Of a DNA stretch of 64,000 bases, positions 42,899-51,185 are shown in pieces. Location of the stretch: the NCBI GenBank assembly GCA_023425025.1, contig JAFADG010000032.1, positions 62,001 to 126,000 of the forward strand, read 5' to 3'. Numbering within the stretch: position 1 is the stretch's first letter; each line of letters begins with the position of its first letter. Below the pieces are notes generated by a model that was not told where the DNA came from, ran no database searches, and was given only the letters and a program-made list of their open reading frames with translations. The stretch comes from Bacillota bacterium. GTDB lineage: Bacteria; Bacillota; Clostridia; Christensenellales; Aristaeellaceae. A program made the translations under genes and the position numbers.

Positions 42899-43096
42899 AT
42901 GAAGCATATCAAAACCATTCAACGCGACTGCCTGAAGCAATCCCTGGTTCACGGCGGCTGCGGCGAATGCCAGGCTTCCTGCCAGAGCGCCTGCAAAACG
43001 AGCTGCACGGTGGCCAACCAGTCCTGCGCCAACAAGGAAAACAATGCCGTGCTGGGCGGCGGCGAGGGCAAGCTGAACCACGCCTTTGGCAAGTAA
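42899..43096 (+). CDS. scfA: SCIFF ribosomal peptide precursor (seven cysteines, extended tail)
   Basis: SCIFF (six cysteines in forty-five) is a near-universal ribosomally made peptide of Clostridia, modified by a radical SAM enzyme to a thioether. This 65-residue peptide has the family core GGCGECQASCQSACKTSC and NQSC at residues 19-43. Cys32 and Thr37, the pair linked in the studied Thermoanaerobacter homologue, are both present. It differs in a seventh cysteine at residue 11 and in about 20 residues after the usual end (AVLGGGEGKLNHAFGK). GGAGGAGG lies six bases before the ATG at 42899. The maturase gene follows 98 bp downstream. Confidence 0.9.
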   Translation: MKHIKTIQRDCLKQSLVHGGCGECQASCQSACKTSCTVANQSCANKENNAVLGGGEGKLNHAFGK

Positions 43097-43194
43097 CATA
43101 AGCATACGGACTTGCTTATAAGCGGGAGGTGGACTCCCGCTTCTTGTTGTTTCCAGAAAGACAGACAGACCTTATTTATCTGGAGGAAGCTGAA

Positions 43195-44541
43195 TTGATC
43201 CATACGTTTATCGCCGTAAACCAGCCCATGATGCTGGATGTCGGCTCTGGCGCGGTCCACGCCCTGGATGAACTGGCCTATGAGGCCGTCAAGCTCTGGG
43301 GTACCGCCGCCAAAGAAGAAATTGTACATAAGCTTTCCGCTCGTTTTGATTCAAATGAAGTGGCGGAGGTATTGGAAGAGCTTTCCCAGCTGGAGGCCAT
43401 GGGCCAGTTGAACGCCCCCGATGATTATGACGACGTTGAGGTTCACGCCCCTGGCGTTGTGAAAGCCATGTGCCTGCATGCCGCCCATGACTGCAACCTG
43501 CGCTGCAAATACTGCTTTGCCGGCACCGGTGAATACAACGGCCGCAACCGCTGCATGCTGTCGGCGGAGACCGGCAAGGCGGCGCTTGACTGGCTGGTCA
43601 GGATGAGCGGGAAGCGCATCAACCTGGAGGTGGACTTTTTCGGCGGCGAGCCGCTGATGAATTTCAAAGTCGTCAAAGAGATCGTAGCCTACGGCCGCGA
43701 GCTGGAAAAGCAGCACAACAAGCACTTCAAGTTTACTACCACCACCAACGGCCTTTTGCTCAGCGATGAAATCATTGATTTTCTCAACAAGGAAATGGAC
43801 AATGTGGTCCTTTCCATCGATGGCCGGCCCGAGGTGCACGACAACATGCGGCCGACGCCAAATGGCAGCGGCAGCTACGCCCACATCGTTCCCAACGCGC
43901 TGAAGCTGGCCAATTCCCGCGGGCAGCAGCGCTATTATATCCGCGGCACCTTCACCGCCCATAATCTGGATTTTTCAAAGGATGTGCTGCACCTGGCCGA
44001 CGCCGGCTTCGAGCAGCTTTCCATCGAGCCTGTGGTAGCGGCGCCCGAAAGCGGCTACGCCCTGTCCCAGGAGCATCTGCCAAGGATTTTCGGGGAATAT
44101 GAAAGCCTGGCAAAGGAATACATGCAGCGCCGCAAGGATGGCCGCTGGTTCAATTTCTTCCATTTCATGGTCGATTTGAAGGGCGGTCCCTGCCTGCGCA
44201 AACGCCTGACCGGCTGCGGCGCCGGCAATGAATATGTGGCGGTCACGCCGGAAGGCGACATCTATCCCTGCCATCAGTTTGTGGGCCGGGAAGGCTTTAA
44301 AATGGGTTCTGTTCTGGATGGTTCCTTTGACACCGCCATTCAGCAGAAGTTTGCGGCAAACAATGTCCTTTCCAAGGAAGCCTGCCGAAGCTGCTGGGCG
44401 CGCTTTTTCTGCTCCGGCGGATGCGCCGCCAACGCCCATCAGTTCCATGGCGACATTGGAAAGCCCTATGACCTGGAATGCCAGATGGAGCGCAAGCGCC
44501 TGGAATGCGCCATGGCCATCTACGCGCTGGAAAACGAATAA
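43195..44541 (+). CDS. scfB: SCIFF maturase, radical SAM/SPASM protein
   Basis: This 448-residue enzyme cross-links cysteine sulfur to a threonine alpha carbon in the scfA peptide. The N-terminal region (IHTFIAVNQPMMLDVGSGAVHALDE) is a peptide-recognition domain. The radical SAM cluster is CNLRCKYC near residue 100, with FFGGEPLMNF following. The C-terminal SPASM domain supplies further cluster cysteines (GPCLRKRLTGCGAG, YPCHQFVG, CRSCWARFFCSGGC). A TTG at 43195 is preferred: GGAGG lies eight bases upstream and the family begins with MIH at this point. A GTG at 43129 would add 22 unrelated residues. A terminator follows. Confidence 0.93.
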   Translation: MIHTFIAVNQPMMLDVGSGAVHALDELAYEAVKLWGTAAKEEIVHKLSARFDSNEVAEVLEELSQLEAMGQLNAPDDYDDVEVHAPGVVKAMCLHAAHDCNLRCKYCFAGTGEYNGRNRCMLSAETGKAALDWLVRMSGKRINLEVDFFGGEPLMNFKVVKEIVAYGRELEKQHNKHFKFTTTTNGLLLSDEIIDFLNKEMDNVVLSIDGRPEVHDNMRPTPNGSGSYAHIVPNALKLANSRGQQRYYIRGTFTAHNLDFSKDVLHLADAGFEQLSIEPVVAAPESGYALSQEHLPRIFGEYESLAKEYMQRRKDGRWFNFFHFMVDLKGGPCLRKRLTGCGAGNEYVAVTPEGDIYPCHQFVGREGFKMGSVLDGSFDTAIQQKFAANNVLSKEACRSCWARFFCSGGCAANAHQFHGDIGKPYDLECQMERKRLECAMAIYALENE

Positions 44542-44548
44542 GATGTAC

Positions 44549-44588
44549 AAAAAACATGATGTCTTTTGCAAAGGTATCATGTTTTTTG
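44549..44588 (+). terminator. Terminator of scfB
   Basis: AAAAACATGAT pairs with ATCATGTTTTT around a loop of about 15 nt, starting just after the scfB stop at 44541. The T-tract is at the end of the stem and continues as TTGACATTTT. Confidence 0.7.
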
Positions 44589-44699
44589 ACATTTTCCCGT
44601 TCACTTCATTTTTCCAGAAAATATTCATAAAGCGTTCATAGGCAAGTCAAAAATCTTGCTTATACTACTCTCGAATCCACCAAAGGAGGAGAAAAGAAA

Positions 44700-45950
44700 G
44701 TGAGAAGCAACATTAAAAAACATCTGTTAGGGTATATTGCCATCGCAATCGTATTTACCATGGCAGGCGCAAGTATTACCATGCTGGCCACCGGCGGTTA
44801 TGGTGCCAGCGCCGAACCGCAAAAACTGGCCACAAAGATCGAAGGTACCGTCACCAGCCCCTTCACCGCCGCTATCGCGGCTGTACGGGACAGCGTGGTC
44901 GGGGTCAGCAACTACACGACCTACAACTATGGCGGCTATGGCGATTTCGGAAACTTTGGCTTCAGCCTTCCGGGCAGCCGCAACCGCAGCGGCGAACCGG
45001 TTTTGCAGTCCACCGGCAGCGGTGTTGTCATCAGCGACCAGGGTTATGTGCTGACCAACTACCACGTGGTGGAAGGCAATACATCCCTGAAAATCACCAC
45101 CCCCGACAAGACCTACGATGCGACGCTCATCGCCTATGACGCAGGTTTGGACGTTGCGATTTTGCAGGCAAAAGACCTGAAGCTCAACCCGGTTTCCCTG
45201 GGCGACAGCGACACGCTTCAGGTTGGCGACTGGGCTATCGCCATCGGCAACCCCTTGGGAACAGAATTGGCCGGCACCACGACAGTCGGTATCGTGTCCG
45301 CTCTGAATCGCGAAATCAGATCCGGCACCACTGACCAATATGGCAAACGTATCACCAATACCATGATTCAGGTGGATGCCGCCATCAACAGCGGCAACAG
45401 CGGCGGCGGCGTATTCAACGTGCTGGGCGAGCTGATTGGCATACCTACCTTGAAATATTCCGGCAGCGCTTTCAGCGGTTCCTCGGTAGAAGGCATCGGT
45501 ATGGCGATTCCCATCAATTCTGCCAAGGAGCTGATTGAAAAGGTGCTCACCGGCCAGGCGACCGGCGACCAAGGCTCCTCCAGCATTGCTGTCGATGACT
45601 CGAAACCCCGCATGGGCGTAAGCGTATCTGACCTGAACCAGAGCAACGAAGCCGTTTCCTCCGGAAAGCTCCCCGTTGGGGTGTATGTCGGCAATGTTGA
45701 AGATAACTCCCCCGCTGCGAGCGCGGGCTTGCTGCCCGGCGACATCATTGTAGAAATCGACGGCAAGCGCACCACCAGCACCAGTGACCTGACCGGCTAT
45801 CTTGGTGAAAAAAAGGAAGGGGACGTGGTAAAGGTCAAGGTTTACCGGGTGCCCGACCTTGTAAACGCCCAAAGCCTCAACGATATCAAGGATGGCGAAT
45901 ATATGGATTTTGATGTGACCCTTGCCATCCTGGGCAAAGTGAACCAGTAA
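44700..45950 (+). CDS. HtrA/DegP-family membrane-anchored serine protease
   Basis: The 416-residue protein has an N-terminal membrane anchor (IAIAIVFTMAGASITMLA), then a trypsin-like domain. Its triad is H in LTNYHVVEG, D in DAGLDVAIL and S in INSGNSGGGVFN. One PDZ domain follows (NSPAASAGLLPGDIIVEIDG). HtrA proteases remove misfolded proteins outside the membrane. A Gly-Tyr-Phe-rich insert (YGGYGDFGNFGFSLPG) precedes the catalytic domain. The GTG at 44700 is used, with AAAGGAGGAG upstream. The gene is monocistronic with a terminator after it; secDF or a two-component system is not adjacent. Confidence 0.92.
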   Translation: MRSNIKKHLLGYIAIAIVFTMAGASITMLATGGYGASAEPQKLATKIEGTVTSPFTAAIAAVRDSVVGVSNYTTYNYGGYGDFGNFGFSLPGSRNRSGEPVLQSTGSGVVISDQGYVLTNYHVVEGNTSLKITTPDKTYDATLIAYDAGLDVAILQAKDLKLNPVSLGDSDTLQVGDWAIAIGNPLGTELAGTTTVGIVSALNREIRSGTTDQYGKRITNTMIQVDAAINSGNSGGGVFNVLGELIGIPTLKYSGSAFSGSSVEGIGMAIPINSAKELIEKVLTGQATGDQGSSSIAVDDSKPRMGVSVSDLNQSNEAVSSGKLPVGVYVGNVEDNSPAASAGLLPGDIIVEIDGKRTTSTSDLTGYLGEKKEGDVVKVKVYRVPDLVNAQSLNDIKDGEYMDFDVTLAILGKVNQ

Positions 45951-45994
45951 AATACCTATCTGCCTCTTTCCCGATCATCCTACCGTTGCCCGCG

Positions 45995-46024
45995 GACTCC
46001 CCGGCCATATGGCCGGGGAGTTTT
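45995..46024 (+). terminator. Terminator of the htrA-like gene
   Basis: CTCCCCGGCCA and TGGCCGGGGAG form a perfect stem with little or no loop beyond TA, followed by TTTTG. Confidence 0.8.
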
Positions 46025-46059
46025 GCATTCCCGCGATACGGCAGTGCCTTGCATTTTTA

Positions 46060-46111
46060 ATTAGATTTTAATCTAATCCTCCTTTCACACACATCTAATG
46101 CATGGTATACT
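46060..46111 (+). promoter_or_regulatory. Promoter and putative ArsR operator of the MFS-ArsR operon
   Basis: ATTAGAT (46060-46066) and ATCTAAT (46071-46077) form an imperfect palindrome with a 4-bp centre. A third half-site ATCTAAT lies at 46093-46099, inside the spacer before the -10 TATACT (46106-46111). The -35 is weak (TTTCAC, 17 bp upstream). The second gene of the operon is an ArsR-type regulator, so autoregulation is inferred. Confidence 0.5.
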
Positions 46112-46154
46112 ATGGAAGAAGTCGTTCAATGTCCATCAAAGGAGCGTGTGATGA

Positions 46155-47492
46155 ATGTCTAACAAGAAAGGCGGATACCGCGCCATACTTGCGCACAGGC
46201 AGTATACAAAGCTGATCGGCGCCAACATCGTCAACCGTTTCGGCGATTCCATCGATGCCATTGCCTTCACCTGGCTGGTATACGAATTAAGCGGCAGCGC
46301 GGCATGGTCGGCCATTATCTTTGGCGTCAACATGCTGCCCACGGTTGTGCTTGGGCCCTTTGCCGGGGCGCTGGCGGAGCGTATGGACAAAAAATGGACC
46401 ATGATCATCAGCGACCTGATCCGCGGCCTATTGGTGGCGCTGACAGCCGCCCTATATGTGTTCAACGTGCTGACGCCGGTCATCATGCTGTGCATCACCG
46501 TGCTCCACTCCACGGTGGAAGCCTTTCGCATCCCCTGCGGCACGGCCATTGTACCAAGGCTATTACCCAAAGAGGATTACGAATTTGGTGTATCCTTGAA
46601 CAGCAGCATGAGCCGCGTGATGGAAATCATCGGCCTGGCCTCCGCCGCCGGCATCATTGCCCTGGCCGGCATCCCCGGCGCAATCATGATCGACGGCGTC
46701 ACCTTCTTCCTGTCCGCAGCCATCATTGCCTGGATCCGCGCGGGAAAAGAGCCCGAACGCGGCGAAGCGGAGGAAAAGCAAGGCTATTGGCAAACCTTGA
46801 AGGCCGGCTTTTCCTACGTGCTCAACACCCCCGCCATCTTAAGCCTGTGCCTGCTGGCGCTGCTGCTCAACGGCCTGCTGGTGCCGCTAAACGCGCTCAA
46901 CGCCCCGCTGGTCAATGAAATCTATCATCTTGGGCCCGAAGCCATGTCCCTGGGCGGCATACTGCTGACCATCGGCGGCGCGCTGGGCGCCTTCATTTAC
47001 CCCTATATCAAGCGCCGGATCAGCGGAAAAGCGCTGATCGTTTCCGGCTTTCTCGTGATTGGCTTAAGCTACGGCGCATTGATCTGGGTCCAGGAACTGG
47101 CCGCTGTACCGGTATTGTTTTTTTCAGTGCTGGGCGTTGTTCTGATTATTTTTACCCTGTCGCTGGCGCTGCTTGGCGGCCACTTCAGCGTATTGGTGTA
47201 CAAGGTGGTCAGCCCCGAATACCTGGCCAGGGTCGGCTCCACCATGGGGGCCATATGCACGCTGGCCATACCGGTGCTGTCTTTCCTGATGGGCGGGCTG
47301 ACGCTGGTATTGGGTGTTGGCGGCGTTTTTTACCTCTTTGGCGGCGTCTGCCTGGTATCGCTTATACTGCTGCTGGCCTTCCGCACGCTGGACGGCCTGA
47401 ATGAAGGGGGGGCAGCCTGTGAAGTACATCTATCACCCGCAAATGGACCTGATGTTGGAAGCGCTGAGTTATCTGATGATCAAAACCGGTGA
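46155..47492 (+). CDS. MFS efflux transporter (MefA/macrolide-permease-like)
   Basis: The 445-residue protein has twelve membrane segments. The N-terminal signature NIVNRFGDSIDAIAFTWLVYELSGSAAWSAIIFGVNMLP and the loop GALAERMDKKWTMIISDLIRG place it in the drug-exporter branch that includes MefA and TetV-like proteins (cited words are interrupted here only for description). The C-terminal 30 residues are hydrophilic. The substrate is not predictable. The ATG at 46155 has AAAGGAG about 11 bases upstream. Its 3' end overlaps the ArsR-type regulator gene by 74 bases, so the two form an operon under the putative operator at 46060-46099. Confidence 0.82.
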   Translation: MSNKKGGYRAILAHRQYTKLIGANIVNRFGDSIDAIAFTWLVYELSGSAAWSAIIFGVNMLPTVVLGPFAGALAERMDKKWTMIISDLIRGLLVALTAALYVFNVLTPVIMLCITVLHSTVEAFRIPCGTAIVPRLLPKEDYEFGVSLNSSMSRVMEIIGLASAAGIIALAGIPGAIMIDGVTFFLSAAIIAWIRAGKEPERGEAEEKQGYWQTLKAGFSYVLNTPAILSLCLLALLLNGLLVPLNALNAPLVNEIYHLGPEAMSLGGILLTIGGALGAFIYPYIKRRISGKALIVSGFLVIGLSYGALIWVQELAAVPVLFFSVLGVVLIIFTLSLALLGGHFSVLVYKVVSPEYLARVGSTMGAICTLAIPVLSFLMGGLTLVLGVGGVFYLFGGVCLVSLILLLAFRTLDGLNEGGAACEVHLSPANGPDVGSAELSDDQNR

Positions 47493-48555
47493 AACCACGC
47501 TGGAAACCACCTTCAGCCGGCTTCAAATGCTGTGCCCGCGGGAGGAAATGCTGGGATCCCTCAAGGAGCGCATCGCCTGCGTTCGCAGCCTCTATCATGC
47601 GGTTGACAGCCAATACAGCTTGAACGCCAAGGAACTGGCGCCCTTTTTCACCCCCTTTTCCATCGGTCAGGGCAATATCGCCCAGCTGCTGATGCTGTCG
47701 TTTTTTGAGCCCACCATCCCCGATTGGGAAACCCAGGAGACGAACATACGCGAAAAGTTTGAAGCCTTTGCCTGCGCGCCTTCGCAGCCCTTGGGAAAGC
47801 TGCATGTGGCGAACCTGATGGATGACACTATCGACGACGGCCAAAGGCAGGATGGCCTCTCCCTTGTTGAACAGCTGGATGAAACGGGCCTGAAGGATGA
47901 AGAAAAGTGGAGCATATTGCGGGCGGTGCAAAACGCGGGGGCGCAGCTTGGGCAGCTGAAGCAAATCCTTCTGCCGGCGCGGGAGCTGATCGCCGCCCAT
48001 TTCTCCGCCGTAACCCCGCTGCTCGATGACTTCCGCGACCGCTGGGGCTCCTACTTCCAAACAAACCCTTTCTCCGCCTATCTGTCCCAGAATATCGGCA
48101 TGGAGCCCGGAGACATCAGCGATTACACGCTGCATGTGTATCCCAGCCTCTTTCATGCCGGCTCGATTGTACTGAACATGGACGCTGATCTGAAAAACAT
48201 TTACCTATATATAGGGGCATGCCTGCCGGAAGGCCTGAGCGTGAAAGAGATACCTATCGAAAACAATCAAATGCTGGAGGGCCTAAAAGCCCTGTCCGAC
48301 AAAAGCAAGCTCTCCATCCTGGCCCACATACGGGACAAGCGGTCCTACGGCCAGGCCCTGGCCAAGGAAACAGGCTTGTCCACCGCCACCATTTCCCACC
48401 ATATGAGCGCGCTGATCAACTGCGGATTTATTCATATGGAGCGGGTGGAAAACCGTATCTATTACCAGATGGATAAGGACAGCGTAAAAAGGTTCCTGAA
48501 GGAGCTATCCTTCTATCTTTTGGAGGGCGAAGGCCCCGGCAAGCCACGTACGTAA
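47419..48555 (+). CDS. ArsR-type transcriptional regulator with large N-terminal domain
   Basis: The 378-residue protein ends in a winged helix of the ArsR class. The segment LKALSDKSKLSILAHIRDKR leads into the recognition helix LAKETGLSTATISHHMSAL and the wing MERVENRIYYQMD. The first 270 residues are a mostly helical region I cannot assign; similar long ArsR proteins are common in Firmicutes and may sense small molecules. No metal-binding CxC motif is seen. A GTG at 47419 follows GGGGGGG; an ATG at 47401 is possible. It starts 74 bases inside the MFS gene, unusually deep. It probably represses that exporter. Confidence 0.75.
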   Translation: MKYIYHPQMDLMLEALSYLMIKTGETTLETTFSRLQMLCPREEMLGSLKERIACVRSLYHAVDSQYSLNAKELAPFFTPFSIGQGNIAQLLMLSFFEPTIPDWETQETNIREKFEAFACAPSQPLGKLHVANLMDDTIDDGQRQDGLSLVEQLDETGLKDEEKWSILRAVQNAGAQLGQLKQILLPARELIAAHFSAVTPLLDDFRDRWGSYFQTNPFSAYLSQNIGMEPGDISDYTLHVYPSLFHAGSIVLNMDADLKNIYLYIGACLPEGLSVKEIPIENNQMLEGLKALSDKSKLSILAHIRDKRSYGQALAKETGLSTATISHHMSALINCGFIHMERVENRIYYQMDKDSVKRFLKELSFYLLEGEGPGKPRT

Positions 48556-48557
48556 TG

Positions 48558-48586
48558 TCATAACTCTTTTCCCCCATGCATACCTT
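48558..48586 (+). promoter_or_regulatory. Sigma-E-like promoter of spoIVA
   Basis: TCATAAC (48558-48564) and CATACCTT (48579-48586) are separated by 14 bp. This resembles the sigma-E pattern kmATATT-N14-CATACAmT, with mismatches in the last bases of each box. spoIVA is a known sigma-E gene in Bacillus. It lies in the 60-bp gap after the ArsR gene. Confidence 0.55.
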
Positions 48587-48615
48587 TCATCAAGCGGATG
48601 CAAGGAGGGAAACCC

Positions 48616-50103
48616 ATGGATGCAGGAAAGCAGTTCAATTTGTATCAGGATATTGCTGAACGAACCGGCGGCGATGTTTACATCGGCGTAGTGGGCCCGG
48701 TGCGCACCGGGAAAAGCACCTTTATCTCCAGATTCATGGAGGAATTGGTGCTCCCGCGGATGCCTGCCGGACCGGTGAAAGACCGGCTGGCCGACGAACT
48801 GCCCCAGGGTGGCTCCGGCCGCACCATCATGACCACCCAGCCCAAGTTTGTGCCGGGAGAGGCTGTGGAAGTCTTTTTGCAGGACAGCACCCCCGTCAAG
48901 GTGCGCATGGTGGACTCGGTTGGCTACCTGGTCAAGGGCGCCCTTGGCACCACGGAAAATGAAACCGCCCGTATGGTGCATACCCCCTGGTTTGATCAGG
49001 ATATCCCCTTTGAGCAGGCGGCGGAGATCGGCACGCGCAAGGTCATCAACGACCATGCCACCATCGGCATGGTGGTCACCACCGACGGCACCATCACCGA
49101 CATCCCCCGCAGCGCCTACGTGGATGCCGAAGAAAGGGTCATCAACGAACTGAAGGCCCTTGGCAAGCCCTTTGTGCTGGTTTTAAACAGCGCCACGCCG
49201 GAAACAGCGGAAGCCGCGGCGCTGCAAAGGTCGCTGCAAAGCAAGTATGATGTGCCCACGCTGCTACTCAATGTCAAGCAGATGAGCCTGAACGACATAC
49301 AGGGCGTGCTGGAAAAAATACTGTATGAGTTCCCGCTTCGGGAGGTGCGCCTGAACGTGCCCGCCTGGCTCAACGCGCTGGATACGGGCCACTGGCTGGC
49401 CACCCATGTGCTGGACGGCGTGCGCCAGGGCGGCAAGAACTTAAAGCGCATGCGGGACAAGGAAGTATTTGGCCATTCCTTTGACGGCTCGCCCTATTCC
49501 GCCGGGCTGCAAGGCGACGGCGTGGAGCTTGGCGAAGGCCGCGTATCCTACAACCTACCGCTGGCGGAAGGGCTGTTCAATAAGATTCTGGGCGAAGAGT
49601 GCGGCACCGAAATCAAGGGCGACGCCCACCTGCTGGCGCTGATGAAGGAGCTGGTGGCCGCCAAGGCCGAGTACGACCATGTGGCGGAGGCGCTCAAATC
49701 CGTGCGCGAAACGGGCTACGGCCTGGTCACGCCGGCCATGAACGAACTCACCCTGCAGGAGCCGGAAATCGTGCGCCAGGGCAGCCGCTTCGGCGTAAAG
49801 CTCAAGGCCCACGCGCCATCCCTGCACCTGATTCGGGTGGATATCGAAACGGAGGTATCCCCCGTGGTCGGCACAGAAAAGCAGTCGGAAGAGCTGGTGC
49901 GCTACCTGATGGATGAGTTTGAAAACGATCCCCAGCGCATATGGAGCACCGACTTCTTCGGTAAGAGCCTGCATGACCTGGTGCGGGAGGGGCTTTCCAA
50001 CAAGCTGATGCGCATGCCCTCCGACGCCAGGGAAAAGGTGCAGGAGACGTTGACACGCATCATCAACGAGGGCTCCGGCGGCATGATCTGCATACTGCTG
50101 TAA
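48616..50103 (+). CDS. spoIVA: Stage IV sporulation protein A, spore coat ATPase
   Basis: SpoIVA polymerises on the forespore surface in the mother cell and forms the base of the coat. The 495-residue length is typical. The Walker A motif is GVVGPVRTGKSTFISRF near residue 30. RTIMTTQPKFVP, VDSVGYLVKGALG and the middle and C-terminal domains follow. The C-terminus is GGMICILL, the region needed for SpoVM-guided localisation. The ATG at 48616 has AAGGAGGG upstream; an ATG at 48598 overlaps that site. A sigma-E-like promoter precedes it and a terminator follows, so it is transcribed alone. This gene is the best single sign that the organism forms spores. Confidence 0.96.
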   Translation: MDAGKQFNLYQDIAERTGGDVYIGVVGPVRTGKSTFISRFMEELVLPRMPAGPVKDRLADELPQGGSGRTIMTTQPKFVPGEAVEVFLQDSTPVKVRMVDSVGYLVKGALGTTENETARMVHTPWFDQDIPFEQAAEIGTRKVINDHATIGMVVTTDGTITDIPRSAYVDAEERVINELKALGKPFVLVLNSATPETAEAAALQRSLQSKYDVPTLLLNVKQMSLNDIQGVLEKILYEFPLREVRLNVPAWLNALDTGHWLATHVLDGVRQGGKNLKRMRDKEVFGHSFDGSPYSAGLQGDGVELGEGRVSYNLPLAEGLFNKILGEECGTEIKGDAHLLALMKELVAAKAEYDHVAEALKSVRETGYGLVTPAMNELTLQEPEIVRQGSRFGVKLKAHAPSLHLIRVDIETEVSPVVGTEKQSEELVRYLMDEFENDPQRIWSTDFFGKSLHDLVREGLSNKLMRMPSDAREKVQETLTRIINEGSGGMICILL

Positions 50104-50141
50104 TATCTTTTGGAAAAGAGAAGATGCCACTTCTTCAGCAA

Positions 50142-50175
50142 GCAAAGAGGCCGGTTTCCCGGCCTCTTTGCTTTC
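50142..50175 (+). terminator. Terminator of spoIVA
   Basis: GCAAAGAGGCCGG and CCGGCCTCTTTGC form a perfect 13-bp stem around TTTC, followed by TTTCC. Confidence 0.85.
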
Positions 50176-50259
50176 CTAATATATCCGCCATCCCCTCCTG
50201 GCAGGGGAGGCTTACATAGGCGGCTTCTGCAGGATTGCCAACCCAGAAAGGGAAAGACG

Positions 50260-50565
50260 TTATTTTTCTATAAGCCGCAAAGCGCATAGAAGCAGTTCCT
50301 TCGCTTGCTCTATTTGTATGCCCGAATAATTCAAAAATACAGTTCCCAGCGACGGCTGGGTGCCGATCATCCAATCCAGAGATACATCCAATACCTTGCC
50401 TAACCGTATCAACCTTTCCACACTGGCTACCCTTGTCCCCCGCTCAATATGACCCAAAAATGAAACGGATATCTGAGCCTTTTCTGCCAGCTGCTCCAGC
50501 GTCCAATTCAGTTGCCGCCGTCTCAGCTTGATCATTTGACCAATATGCTTATCATGCAATATCAT
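50260..50565 (-). CDS. XRE-family HTH regulator
   Basis: The 101-residue protein has an N-terminal HTH: IKLRRRQLNWTLEQLAEKAQIS is followed by the recognition helix SVSFLGHIERGTRVASVERL and LGKVLDVSLDWMIG. The last 35 residues form a short tail with no motif. The start is uncertain: ATG at 50565 is chosen because the likely -10 lies just upstream, but an ATG at 50589 is possible. It is divergent from the small XRE gene at 50657. The shared gap contains a perfect 12-bp inverted repeat. Confidence 0.75.
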   Translation of the reverse strand: MILHDKHIGQMIKLRRRQLNWTLEQLAEKAQISVSFLGHIERGTRVASVERLIRLGKVLDVSLDWMIGTQPSLGTVFLNYSGIQIEQAKELLLCALRLIEK

Positions 50566-50580
50566 CACCAATCGCCACTT

Positions 50581-50623
50581 TATATCCATTTGAGCATAAT
50601 GTCAAGAGGTCCAAATGGATATA
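50581..50623. promoter_or_regulatory. Operator-like 12-bp inverted repeat between divergent XRE genes
   Basis: TATATCCATTTG (50581-50592) and CAAATGGATATA (50612-50623) are exact complements with 19 bp between them. A TTGACA (50600-50605, minus strand) lies in the spacer and can serve the gene at 50260. Candidate -10 boxes for both genes overlap the arms. Binding by one or both XRE proteins would control both genes. Confidence 0.65.
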
Positions 50624-50656
50624 TGATAGCATGGTATTTATAAGTGAGGTGGTGTA

Positions 50657-50887
50657 ATGCGCTTGCAGCGGTTAGAGGATCTGCGTCAGGACAGGGATTT
50701 GCAGCAAGCGGATATCGCGGCGCTTTTACATACGACTCAGCCACAGTATAGCCGGTATGAACGTGGAGAACGAGAACTGCCGCTCAATCATCTTATCACG
50801 CTTGCAAGGTACTACAACACCTCCACGGACTATATCCTGGGATTAACAAATGACCCTCGCCCTGTCAGAGAAATTACCGGGAAATAG
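50657..50887 (+). CDS. Small XRE-family HTH regulator
   Basis: The 76-residue protein is little more than an HTH domain: LRQDRDLQQADIAALLHTTQPQYSRYERG followed by LPLNHLITLARYYNTSTDYILGLT, a classic Cro/CI-type helix set with a short Ala- or Thr-type tail. The ATG at 50657 follows GAGGTGG. It is divergent from the XRE gene at 50260 and followed by its own terminator. Such pairs are common in mobile or stress loci, but nothing phage-like adjoins here. Confidence 0.8.
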   Translation: MRLQRLEDLRQDRDLQQADIAALLHTTQPQYSRYERGERELPLNHLITLARYYNTSTDYILGLTNDPRPVREITGK

Positions 50888-50908
50888 CAGCCACATATGT
50901 ACAGACGG

Positions 50909-50934
50909 GAAGCTGGGAAACCAGCTTCTTTTTA
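50909..50934 (+). terminator. Terminator of the small XRE gene
   Basis: GAAGCTGG and CCAGCTTC pair around GAAA, followed by TTTTTA. The rest of the gap to 51185 contains no gene I can support. Confidence 0.85.
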
Positions 50935-51185
50935 TGCTCAGAAATACTTGCGTCCTCTGCGCACATCAGATGCACGGTGTTTTGACGAGAACTCCATATG
51001 TAAACTTGTTATCCTGCTATGCATGTGGGATAATGACCGTAACCGACAGAAGGCGCAGTCATCCGTCTCGGGGCTTGCACTCAAATAAAAGAACTGCGAG
51101 CCTTGTCACGGGAGGATTTTTGATTGTTTTGCTGCGAAATCTGCATCGCCGGGCGGACACCGCCGAAGAAAAGGAGTGCCAAAAC

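Noticed and set aside
50897..51088. Small open frame between the XRE and GNAT genes
   Set aside because: It starts in a terminator, has no ribosome-binding site and no recognisable motif.
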